From Hevea brasiliensis (Eukaryota > Streptophyta > Magnoliopsida > Malpighiales > Euphorbiaceae): a DNA stretch of 64,000 bases. The stretch covers positions 31,077,823 through 31,141,822 of the forward strand of contig NC_079510.1 in NCBI RefSeq assembly GCF_030052815.1, written 5' to 3'. Within the stretch, counting starts at the first letter, position 1, and each line of letters starts with the position of its first letter. Position numbers and translations under genes: made by a program. Positions 12,251-22,551 of this stretch are shown here, piece after piece. The notes beneath the pieces were generated by a model, which made no database searches, was not told where the DNA came from, and worked only from the letters and a program-made list of their open reading frames with translations.

Positions 12251-12689
12251 GGCCTTGGCATTTATTGTGGAACTCGAAGCAAGCTCATCGGTAACTGAAA
12301 AATTTATTGCTTTGATCGATACAGGTTAGATTGAGTAGGAGGTTGGAAAATAGTAAGATCAGGAAATAAAAAAGACCGGATGCAAAAGAAGATAGAGATC
12401 GAAATAACAATCTTAAGATGGGTCAGTTACAATAAGATCGAAAGAAATAGGGGACGACCTATAGAGATCGGAGAACGCAGAGGGGGTTAAATAACTTCCG
12501 GTCAGAACTTTCAATTAACTCCTTTCATCGTCAGATGCGAATTATTTAAAGCATTGCAGGCATGATCAGATCCTCAACACACTTCTCATTTGCAAGGATG
12601 CCCTCCTAACCTCCAGACGCCAAATGGTTAAAGTAGCTCTGTACATCCCGATCTACACCGTTGATTATAATTATAAGGATGGATCTAGA

Positions 12690-13217
12690 TGTAACAGGCC
12701 AATCCATCTCCAGTCAGTATTGTCGGTTTTGGCTCATGGGCCTCACGGATTTGTCCCTTGGGAGGTTTCATTCCCAAAAGTGCGCTGACCAGGTGAGGAA
12801 GGCTCCCACATATATGGCCCAAATCTTTCCTTCCCGTTTCTGATGTGGGACACGAATCCACCCTAATACGTAGCTGGTTGAACAAACACGTCCCAACCCC
12901 ATCCCTGGGTTGTGACAAGCCCACCAGCTTCTGCCTGGTGTCCTCGCACTACACACTGTACTAGAGGGAGTCCAGCTCTGATACCACAATGTAACAACCC
13001 AATCCATCTCCAGTCAATATTGTCTGCTTTGGCCCATGGGCCTCACGGATTTGTCCCTTAGGAGGTTTCATTCCCAAAAGCGCGTTGACAAGGTGAGGAA
13101 GGCTCCCACATATATGGCCCAAATCTTTCCTTCCCGTTTCTGATGTGGGACACAAATCCACCCCAGTGCGTAGCTGGTTGAACAAGCACGTCCCAACCCC
13201 ATCCCTGGGTTGTGACA
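12690..13217 (-). mobile_element. TRIM element 1 (528 bp) inserted in the 5' LTR of A
   Basis: Two 228-bp direct repeats (12690-12917 and 12990-13217) begin TGTAAC and end GTGACA. They enclose only 72 bp. Just inside the right repeat, 12975-12986 reads GCTCTGATACCA, the reverse complement of the primer site TGGTATCAGAGC for initiator Met-tRNA. The element therefore reads on the minus strand. The flanks CTAGA (12685-12689) and CTGGA (13218-13222) are the target duplication with one change. The other LTR of A shows the empty site at about 51165-51180. It has no coding capacity. Confidence 0.9.
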
Positions 13218-13431
13218 CTGGAGCCCTCAGATCAAAAGCAAATGACAGATTTAGCACCTTTTGCTCCCAGCCTTTGGATCCATTTCGTAAGACGAGACCC
13301 TTGACCGTTGGATTAAGGGAAGAAAGGACAGATATTCTGAACGGAATCTCGACCCTCTATTTTGATTCTCTTTAATTCTTAGACATTAGATTATGTCTTT
13401 TTGAATCTAAGCCTTCCGCCTCCCCTTGATA

Positions 13432-13685
13432 AAATCCTGACCCTTCATTTTGAACACTCATTCCCTATAAATACCTGCATGCAATACTATAGGAAGGAGG
13501 TGGTGATTATCGTGGAAAGACTCTGGACATTGATTCAGTCTTGCTGCTTATCATTCGGAAATCCTGACCCTTCATTTTGAACACTTATTCCCTATAAATA
13601 CCTGCATGCAATACTGTAGGAAGGAGGTGGTGATTATCGTGGAAAGACTCTGGACATTGATTCAATCTTGCTGCTTATCATTCGG
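13432..13685 (+). repeat. 127-bp tandem duplication containing the sense LTR promoter
   Basis: The copies 13432-13558 and 13559-13685 are nearly identical. Each carries TATAAATA (13466-13473 and 13593-13600) followed by CCTGCATGCAATACT. The other LTR has only one copy, with its TATA box at 51418-51425. The duplication therefore arose in this LTR after insertion. Confidence 0.85.
13466..13473 (+). promoter_or_regulatory. TATA box, sense promoter of element A (first copy)
   Basis: TATAAATA in a CCCTATAAATACC context is conserved in both LTRs. It lies about 2.2 kb before the LTR end, so the transcript would have a long R/U5 region. A second copy is at 13593-13600. Confidence 0.6.
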
Positions 13686-14650
13686 AGCTTTCAAAGTGTT
13701 GAGAAACTTTACAAACCAGTTTTCTGAAGTATTTCATTTCAAAGAGCTCCAAATCCTCTGATTTTCATTTTCAATACCTGTGCACTACCCTGTAAATCCA
13801 TTTTCACTCCACCTCATTCCCATCACTTTAGTATCTGTGCATTGCCCTTCGAGCTCAACCTCATTCCACTTTATCCCTATTACCTCAGGTAAGCTTAAGC
13901 TCTTCGGCCGTCTGCCCTTAGCTCTCCAAGATTTGTGGATATTGGAATTGGCTCGCCTGCCTCCCCAATTTTTCACAGGTAAGCGTCCAAACTGTCACTT
14001 TGTTGAATATCCTTGGTTTGTTTTCTCAAGTTTTCTTTTAAAGTTCTTTTTATATTCAGTCACACTAAATCTCAGAATAGGTTATCTTAGCCCGTAGTTA
14101 TTTCCTTTGTCTTCTTTTTATTCACTCGTAAATTCCATTTATCGTCACCTCATTTTCATTGCTTTTGAGAGTAGATCTTTGAGTCATTGGCGACTCGTAA
14201 ATACTCTAAAGAATATAGGGAGGAGTACTTTAACATCAGAGTTTTGATATGAACAAATGAAAAATGATAAAGGAAAATATGTGTAGCAAAGGTTGGATAG
14301 GTTGGAAACAAGATTAGGTCAAACAAATAAGTTATGAGATCGGGCCTTGGAACGAGCCCAGACGATAAGACAATAAATCGAGAATCAAGACAAGTTCGGA
14401 TCTCGGGTGAGAGACTAAAAAGAGATCGGATGTAGCAAACCAAAGAGTTCTGATAAAGCGATCATGCGGAAGATCGGCAAGGAGTTCGGCCTATCATCCA
14501 CCATCTAGTTATAAAGTCTCATAGGGTAGGAAAGGCTTTACACAGGGGTTTCCTGTGTCTTCCGTATTTCATTCTCGTATAAAAGGGACTAAGAAAGACC
14601 CTTTACCGAAATCCCTAGTTTGAAGTTCTTATAAAATGCCGTTCTTATCA

Positions 14651-15110
14651 ATATATTAAGAGATCAAGGGAGAGTTCTTACCCGAACTAAGCCTAATTCT
14701 TAACGCAATATATTAAGAGATCGGGGGAGAGTTCTTAGCCAAACTCAGTCTAATTCTTAACGCATTATATTAAGAGATCAGGGGAGAGTTCTTACTCGAA
14801 CTCGGCCTAACTTTTAACGCAATGCATTAAGAGATCGGGGGAGAGTTCTTACCCGAATTCTCAGCCAAAATCTTAATAAAGTATATAGAGATCGGGGGAG
14901 AGTTCTTACTCGAATTCTCAACTAAAATCTTAATAAAATATGTGGAAATCTGGGGAGAGTTCTTACCTGAAATCCTCCGTTTAAATTTTAACAGAATATA
15001 TTAAGAGATTGGAAGAGAGTTCTTACCCGAATTCTCTTAGCTTAAATTCAAATTAAAATATATTAAGAGATCGGGGGAGAGTTCTTACCCAAGCTCTCAA
15101 ATTAAATTCT
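14651..15110 (+). repeat. Tandem array in the 5' LTR of A, period about 57-60 bp, 8 copies
   Basis: Each unit contains AGAGATCGGGGGAGAGTTCT followed by TACCCGAA and an AT-rich spacer with TTAATA. The eight copies vary moderately. The other LTR has seven copies (about 52480-52870). Confidence 0.9.
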
Positions 15111-15638
15111 TAATACACCAAAGGATCAGCGGGAGAGGTCTTCCCAAAGTATCCCGAATATTAGGTTGAGGCCCGATAGAGAGTTCTCCTCAAGGCACTC
15201 ATATTTGTAGGACAAAAATTTCCCCTGAGAATATCACGACTTCAGTATTCATATTAACCCCCTAAAAATCTATTACACAACACCTATTCACTAAACGATC
15301 ATCTCATGTGATCATGTTCTTGGGCAACCCAAAAAAGTAAAATATCAAATATTCCTTTTATCAGTATAAAGGATTAATATCATCATTCTAACCCCCAAAT
15401 TATCAATTTATAAAGAGCACAAAATTAAATCTGCTTACCCTCGTTAAGGGATGAGGTGGGGTACTTAACACCTTCCCCACCCGTATACGGACCCCGAACC
15501 TAGAATCTCTGTTTTTAAAGTGGTTTTTAATCTTTACAAATGGTTTTCTTTAATTTCCCTCAAAATTAAAGTGGCAACTCCTCACTTTTCCCACTTCGAT
15601 GAGAATCGTCCGGTGACCGCAAAGCCCTTGTGACAGCT

Positions 15639-15657
15639 TAGCGACTCCACTGGGGAC
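15639..15657 (+). promoter_or_regulatory. Primer binding site of element A (tRNA-Arg type)
   Basis: TAGCGACTCCACTGGGGAC begins three bases after the LTR end. Ogre elements use TGGCGACTC...GGGGAC, matching the 3' end of a tRNA-Arg. The A at the second base is a likely G-to-A decay. Confidence 0.75.
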
Positions 15658-16644
15658 TTATCCTTAACCCTGGTTTAGAGGTCCAAAAGCAGATTTAATT
15701 TTATGCTCATGTAAATTAAAACCGTAATTAGGGGGCTTCACTTATAAAATTCGAAAGTCTTAATATATTGATTATTATTATTCTCTCTAACCATTTTGCC
15801 TATTTTGATTATCTTATTTATTACAGCAATCTTCATCTAAAACTCCCCCCCGTATAGGGAAGATGTAAATATGTCCCTTCACAAAGTGATTTTTTACACG
15901 ATGTCCTCACACACTTCAGCCCTATACCCAGGCTTTCTTAACCTTTTAGGAAATAAGAGGGAGTCATGTAGCGGTACCCGTGGGTTTTATCCCGTTAGTG
16001 TCCGTGAAGGCCTTTGCTCATATTGGAACTTGTTCCATCTACTGTGATATTCGTGGAATTCTCCCGTTAGTATCATAGTGGTGGAATGAGGCCTTGCTGT
16101 ATATTGTAGGGATAATTTGGGAACCTTTGAGCTTTTAGAACTCGAGCTAAACTATCACATAGGCTGAAAGCCATAGCAAACTACCTCGTAAGATAGAACT
16201 ATCCAATTAGATAGTACTTACCCGCTATTAGGACTTTCCCTATTCATAGGATAAAAGGGACATAATTGCTCTTACTCCACTCTCTCGTTTACTTTTTAAT
16301 TTTCTTATGTAATTTAAAGATAATTTTGAATTATGTTGATAAGATAATCTGTATACCTTCCTACCTTGATAGGTGTAAAGATATCATCGCCTTAATTCAA
16401 AATTACCTAAATTTATTCTGCTGACCTACTTTCTATAGGTATTATAAACTGGTGTTTGTACAGGGTAAACAGAAACTTTAAAATGACATCCTCGAGTTAG
16501 CCAACTGAAGGAGTTTCAGGGTAAGAACAGAATGCTAAACAATGGTCCAGACTAATTCATTGTTCAAAGTCCCTACAGATTGATGACATAGGGGCAGACA
16601 TTTTCCCATTACCTCCATTTGATGCAAGTAAGGTTGAGGTCGGG
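15658..16644 (+). other. Untranslated leader of element A
   Basis: About 1 kb without a plausible coding frame lies between the primer site and ORF1. It holds a C-rich tract (15844-15850) and AT-rich stretches. Confidence 0.6.
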
Positions 16645-18390
16645 ATGACTGATCTTGATGATTTATCCAGTAGTTGGAAATCACTTCCTGATCATGTCAA
16701 AGTAAAGTTTGAGAAAAAGTATGGGAGGATTGCAACCTTGATACGGGTCAGAGTACAAGTTCCTGCATTAAAAGTCATGCTATCAACTTGGAATCCCAAG
16801 TATAGGGTGTTCTCCTTCAGCGATATTGATATAATTCCCACTATAGAGGGATATCAGGCGCTGCTAGAAATCCCTTATGTGGCGCAAAATTGGATTTGTC
16901 TACACCTCGAGCATAGACAGACCTGGAAATGGTTCGCGTATAAACTTGGAATCTCTACAGAAGAAGCAAAGGCAAAGGAAACCATCAAGGGAAGCACACA
17001 TGGGTGGTATTAGACTTACATAAAAAAGCATTTGGATCTACATATTCAGAGCAAACAATGGGAACAGGCTTCGTTGGCACTAGCTTTGGGAATTTACGGC
17101 CTGATCTTGTTTCCAAGGCCTTTGGGAGTTTTAACCTATGCGTCACGAAAATGTTTTGGGCAGTAGAGAAGCAAAATGTCAACCCAATACCTGCCATTCT
17201 CACAGAGACCTTTTTGACTCTAACGTATTGCCTACAACAGGGTGAGGGAACCATCAAGTGTTGTTCCCAATTGCTACATCTTTGGATCCTCAGCCATATC
17301 TGTCCTCTGAAAACTAAGGGATGAACTTGGTATCCCGACCAGCCTCTCATCGAAAAGATGGCTAAATTGGCAATAAGTCCAAAGAATGAACTATAATGGC
17401 AAGAGCAGATTCTAAGCTTCAACAGTCACAACTATTGCTAGAGAAGGTTGTGGACTATGAGCTAGCCTATTTTGTTCAGTATAGGGGATAATCACTTGGT
17501 ACTTTTGATAGGACTGACCGGGTGCACAAGTTACATCTCAGCTTTGGTAATGAGGCAATTCGGTTCAACCCAGTTCATGCCCAACATTGAAGGGTTTCAT
17601 CAAGCTCATTTCTATCATGAACCCGACAGAGAGGAAGAACTGAAAGCATTTCGCAAATTCTGAGAAAAGGTCACCTTGATTGAACGATCGCTTAAAGGGC
17701 TAAGAACCACGAAAGATTATCTCAGATGGAGAAAAAGCAGAGACCAGGGATATCGAGTTTCTGAACTAGTACAGCCTAAGGGAAGCACGCCTCATCGAGA
17801 AGTTCTTTCAGAAGAAGCTAGTGCCAAGTTGGTCAGCTCTCTATAAAATTTGAATGCTAAGAACCAACAATTACAAGAATGTATAAGGCAGTTAGAAGAC
17901 CAACAGCAAATCCTGAAAAAGGAGGTAAAAAGGCTCAGAGAAGAAGTAATAGCAGGAAAAGCGAAATTTGAGGAACAGGAAATACAGTGGGAGAAAGAAA
18001 AGACCTTGCTTCAAAGCACAGTGAGAGAGGCAGGAGTCCAAAATGGCAAATTACAAGAAAAACTGAAATATCAGGAAATACTTATGGAAGAATATAAATA
18101 GGAAAGCAAAAAGAAGAGGCTTGAATTAAAGGAGCAGTCACAACTTATTAATGACATTTTGAAAGAATATGCCAAAGAAAGGAAAGAAAAGGAAAGGCAA
18201 GCAACCCTTCATCAAGAGATGAGAGAAAATGTTGACCAATTAGAAAGAATGATAGCATAAGGGAAACAAGAACTGTTGCCAGAATCTGAGTACGCCTTGA
18301 AGACATTCAATCCTGTTAGACAAGAAGAAAGACTCTATGAGTACCTCAAGAGATGTCATTGTATTTTAAAGAGTCTCCCTGAACCTAGGC
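16645..18390 (+). pseudogene. ORF1 of element A (extra Ogre ORF upstream of gag), frameshifted
   Basis: The frame starts at ATG 16645 and gives a block with YGRIATLIRVRVQVPALKVM, STWNPKYRVFSFSDIDIIPT and IEGYQALLEIP. I recognise this as the plant retrotransposon ORF1 type (DUF7745-like, from memory). The same domain continues after a stop and a shift at about 17165, with NPIPAILTETF, then after another break at 17472-17663. A long Glu/Lys/Gln-rich segment follows (about 17850-18280) that should form a coiled coil. At least two frameshifts and several stops break it. In Ogre elements this protein precedes gag; its role is not established. Placement between primer site and gag supports the Ogre assignment. 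Confidence 0.75.
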
Positions 18391-18717
18391 AATAGCAAGA
18401 ATGCTATGTATGAACAGATTGTTAATGAATTATTTGAACCATGTTTAGCAAAATATGAATGAATAGTGTAACTCCCATGGAAACTATCCTCGTTAGGGTT
18501 ATACGAAAAGACGAATGCGTCATATGGACAAGTATCATCGACACGCATATGATCCCGTCATTTACTGTTAGACTATCGAGTGATGCCATGATAAAGTTGA
18601 CACAATTCACCTTCTGCAGACTCCATTTTGGGGGTTATCTGCCACCATATCCTTCATCTAGTTAGGATCTTTAACTGTAACAGAATTTAAAACTAGTAAA
18701 AAAAAAACTTTCCACAG
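18391..18717 (+). other. Spacer between ORF1 and gag of element A
   Basis: A short frame at 18459-18665 may be the remaining C-terminus of ORF1, but shows no recognisable motif. TTTCCACAG ends at 18717, just before the gag frame, and could be a splice acceptor. No matching donor could be fixed. Confidence 0.35.
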
Positions 18718-21348
18718 GAAATCAACATTGCTTCAAACAAAGCAAACCCGATCGACCAAGCGGTTCAACCGAAAAGAGTTTACTTAACAAGGTCCCTAGT
18801 AAAGAAGATAATGGAAGACCATAAACAAGTGCAGAACCTATAAGGACAAGTTTTGGAATTGAGAGACCAAGTCTCAAAGTTGATGAAACTAATTAGGGAG
18901 ATGTCCTAGAGTAAAGAAACCATTCGACCTACACCAAAACCTAACCTACCAGTAATTCCCCTACTCGCAATGACGATTGATTCCCATCAAGCTTCAACCT
19001 CTTTCACCTTTTAGGCCCCTATTCCTGATCCGACAATCACTGTCAGTCTAACATTCCCAAATAATGACTTACCCATTTCTTATCATCCGGCTGTCTCAAA
19101 CGCCGAATTTCACCCTTCCATACCAATCCCTTCAGTTTACCCTGCAACTAATTTCCTAACCAGAGGCATGGTTTATGTAGCAGGGGGTGAAAATAAGGAA
19201 AAGGAAAATGAGAAGTTGTTTGCTTTAGAGGAAAGCCTGATAGCTATAGAAGGTCTGAATATGTATGGCTTAGTTGATGTATCTTCACTAAGATTGGTAC
19301 CGGATGTAATAGTACCACCTAAGTTTAAAGTCCTGGATTTTGACAAATATATCGAAAATTCAGATCCCCGCATCCATTTGGCTACTTACATAGCCAAAAT
19401 GTCCGCCCTCACAGAAGATGACAGACTTCTAGTTCATTTCTTTCATGAAAGCCTCTCCGGGGCAGCCTTACGATGGTGCATACAGTTGGATAGGAGTAAA
19501 CTACGCTCCTAGAAAGATTTGGCTGATGCTTTCTTTAAGCAGTACAAATTCAATTGCGATGTCGCCCCGACACGAAGAGACCTATAAAATCTGGTGCAGA
19601 AGGAGAGGGAGAGCTTTAAGGAATATGCACAGAGATGGAGAGAGAAGTCAGCTGAGGTATATCCTCTAATTACTGATAATGAGCTTTGTTTTCTATTCAT
19701 CAAAACCCTAAAGGCCCTGTATTTCAATTTAATGATCGGAAATACGTCCAATAGATTTTCTGACATTATCCAGGTTGATGAAAGGATTAAAGCTAACCTC
19801 AGGTTAGGAAGGTTACAGGAGTTGACTGGAGAAAACTCCGTAAAGAAAACTGCCAGTTTCAGGAAAAAGAAGGAAGGTGATGTACACTCTATCACCAGAC
19901 AAGCTCAACCACCGCTCCCTTAAAATAACTTTCGACCATACCCTCCAATTCAAGGTCCAATGATAGCAAATGTTCCGCCCCCTTTTCCAAATTATCCTCA
20001 CTCTTGCCCACAATATCCACCTCAAGTTGCTTACCACCCCAAACCGCCTACTCAACCTATTCAGTTAAGACCACCTGGTCCTCAAACCAACCCAAGACCA
20101 CTAAGGAATCCTGATCCACCTCTCCCCCTTCCGCTCAGTGAAATCTACCAATACCTATTGGTTATAAATCAGATAGTGCCCATCCCCCTTGACCCGATTC
20201 AGCCACCATATCCTAGGTGGTATGATGCTAATGCCCGATGTGAATATCATGGTGGGGCAGTGGGGCATTCAACTGATAATTGTGGAGCTCTTCGGGGAAA
20301 AGTACAAGCTCTGATCAGAAATGGATGGTTAAAAATTGAGGGAAATGGCTCTCTTCCCAACGTCACTTCAAACTCATTACCTAATCATAATACAGGGAAT
20401 GGCGTGAATGTGATAGAATCTTGAGATGAAAGATCAATCTTGGAGGTAAATCAGTTGATTCCGCATTTCAATGAAATTTTTGCAATCATAGTAAGAGAGG
20501 GATATGTATGCCCTTAGGGATTTGGGTCGGGAAGTGATCGGCATAATTCAGGATGCCCCTACCATGTAGGAGCGGTCGATCATGAGTTGCGCAACTGTGA
20601 TGAATTCAGGCAGGAAGTTCGGAGGATGCTATCACTCAGAATTTAGAGATGTCAGCAGAGGTCAAGGATAGAGGATGAAGTGAACACAGCCAGATTTGGC
20701 TGAGATACCCCTACCCCCAATCCAAGAATAGTCTTTTCTGCTCCTAACACACCAACACCACCAGTACCACCAATAACGATCATCCGAACTCTGCCTCAAC
20801 TCCCAGTCACTAATACCCATGCAGTACCTTGGAACTACAACCTCCAAGTATTTACTCAGAGCGCATCCAGCAGCACTTCAATTCCTACCCTCAACCATAC
20901 CTACACTCAACCCATCACCTCTCCTAAGCCATGCTTTGCCCCACACGAGCATTTCAAGATGACCTATATAGGACCCTCCAATAATACTACTCCCCAATCA
21001 AACCCAAAACCTATCACAACCAGTAACTCGCTCCCACAAGATTAGGAAGTTGAATTTACAACCAAGAGTGGGAGATGTTACGGAAATGATGAAGCAGAAA
21101 AGAAGAAGGGGAAAGTTAAAATGGGAGAGTCACAAGAAAATATGAAGGAAGGGCCTGTAAGGGTTGAGAAAGGGGAACCTAGTGAAAAGAAAGAAGAAGA
21201 GGAACTGCTACTACAGATCATGAAATAAAGTGAATATGACATCATCGAGCAGTTAAGAAAGACACTCGCTCGAATTTCCTTGCTGTCATTGATTTTAAGC
21301 TCGGAAGTGCATCTCCATGCCTTATAAAAAGTTCTGGACTAGGCCTTT
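18718..21348 (+). pseudogene. gag: Gag of element A
   Basis: One reading frame, continuous except for stop codons, runs from about 18718 into the protease. The first third has a short coiled coil, then Pro/Thr-rich sequence. The capsid-like core lies at about 19168-19890, with PPKFKVLDFDKY, LVHFFHESLSGAALRW and the ESFKEYAQRWRE segment typical of plant gypsy gag. A proline-rich linker follows (about 19960-20220). Two zinc-knuckle-like motifs have spacing CX2HX5HX4C: CEYHGGAVGHSTDNC at 20239-20283 and CPYHVGAVDHELRNC at 20554-20598. The section to 21348 is a Pro/Thr-rich and then charged linker. There are about ten in-frame stops, several at expected CAG, CAA or TGG codons. Confidence 0.85.
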
Positions 21349-22365
21349 GTGACCCTCGATATCACACCGGGGCAATTTGAGAAGATAGTTGGGCAAATTC
21401 AGGCCTCCAATTTTGTCACTTTCTCGGAAGATGAAGTAGACCTGGCTGGCTTGAAGCATACCAAAGATCTGCATGTGACAGTTAAGTGTAAGAGGTGCAT
21501 AGTTGCTAAAGTTCTGATTGATAATGGATCTGCCCTCAATGTCTTACCTAATGCCACCTTGGCAAAACTACCTGTTGATCCATCAGTCATATGCCAAAGT
21601 GCCATGATAGCAAGAGCCTTTGATGGTACAAAGAGAGAGGTACTAGGGGACATCGATTTGCCGCTTCAGATCGAAGCATGCACTTTTAACGTCACATTCC
21701 AAGTAATGGATATTGAGCCAGCATACACCATGTTATTGGGGAGACCTTGGATCCATTCGGCAAATGTGGTACCTTCAACTTTGCATAAGAGGATCAAATA
21801 TATCATGAGCGGCAAAATCATCACAGTAAGAGGGGAGGAAGCCATGCTAGTCACTAAGCCTCAATCGATTCCTTATGTAGAAACAACTGAAAGATCCTTG
21901 GAAAGTTCTTTCCAGACACTGGAGTTACAAGGAACTACTCCGAAGGATGAAGGAGCTGCGGCAATGGTTGTAAAGGTGATGTTGAAGAGTGGCTATGAAA
22001 AGGGCAAGGGATTGGGCCACATTATTGGGGATTATCGAACCTGTACCAGCTATTCAGAAGATTGGTCGCTTTGGCTTGGGATATGAAGAAGATGCTCTAG
22101 TGGTTGGAAGATTCTGGATGAGGAATATGCTTAGGGATCAAAGGTTTGACAGAACATTCGAGAAAGTGAAAGTTGTCCAGAAAATCACAGATGTTTTCAC
22201 CAAACCAATCATTAAGAATCCAGAAGAAAGTGAAGAGTCTCCTTTAGAACCATCCGTCGATGTCATACAGCTAGACTCCATGTCTAAGGCACTAATTTCA
22301 CCAATTGCTAAAGGGCAAGAGCTTGATAATTGGGAAGCAAAAGATATCCCTATGCTTAATCTCAA
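21349..22365 (+). pseudogene. pro: Aspartic protease and G-patch-like segment of element A
   Basis: The protease continues the gag frame. The active-site loop reads LIDNGSALNVLP, with the catalytic Asp at 21520-21522. DNGS replaces the usual DTGS/DSGS, as is normal in Tat/Ogre elements. The flap-side motif LLGRPWIHSANVVPSTLH follows. A glycine-rich segment, SGYEKGKGLG, at about 21988-22017 resembles the G-patch found after the protease in this group. A one-base shift at about 22015-22035 moves the frame, and the new frame runs to the splice donor at 22365. Confidence 0.85.
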
Positions 22366-22551
22366 GTAAAGTACATTTTGTTATCAATACTTGATCATTC
22401 TGTCCATGGTGACAAGTGTAATACTATAAATGGACCTTTTTTTTATGATAGAAGTATTAATAAATTAATAGCGCATTTTGCGTCCAATTCTCTTTTCCTT
22501 TCGCCATTAAAATCCATTTTTGTTTGATATACTCCACTTTCATTTCTTTAG
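22366..22551 (+). other. Probable intron between protease and reverse transcriptase of element A
   Basis: The donor CTCAA|GTAAAG is at 22366 and the acceptor TTTCTTTAG|GACC ends at 22551. The 186 bases between are AT-rich and contain stops in the coding frame. Removing them joins the upstream and downstream frames exactly in phase. A spliced intron at this position is a known hallmark of Ogre elements. Splicing itself is inferred here, not shown. Confidence 0.75.

Larger units (their letters stand above)
8626..15635 (+). repeat. 5' LTR of element A
   Basis: At 7010 bp, including a 528-bp TRIM and its duplication, this is near the upper end for plant LTRs. It aligns end to end with 46784-53403. 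It holds two antisense gene-like units (9279-11129 and 11733-12092), the TRIM (12690-13217), a duplicated sense promoter (13432-13685) and a tandem array (14651-15110). The last 500 bases contain a C-rich stretch around 15435-15495 and the terminal TGACA. GTAAT precedes it directly. Confidence 0.92.

Noticed and set aside
12975..12986. GCTCTGATACCA as part of a tRNA gene
   Set aside because: Only the 12-base primer complement is present, with no cloverleaf. It is the TRIM primer site.
12661..13375. Short frames over TRIM 1 as small genes
   Set aside because: They fall on the two direct repeats and their borders and have no protein character. The repeat structure explains them.
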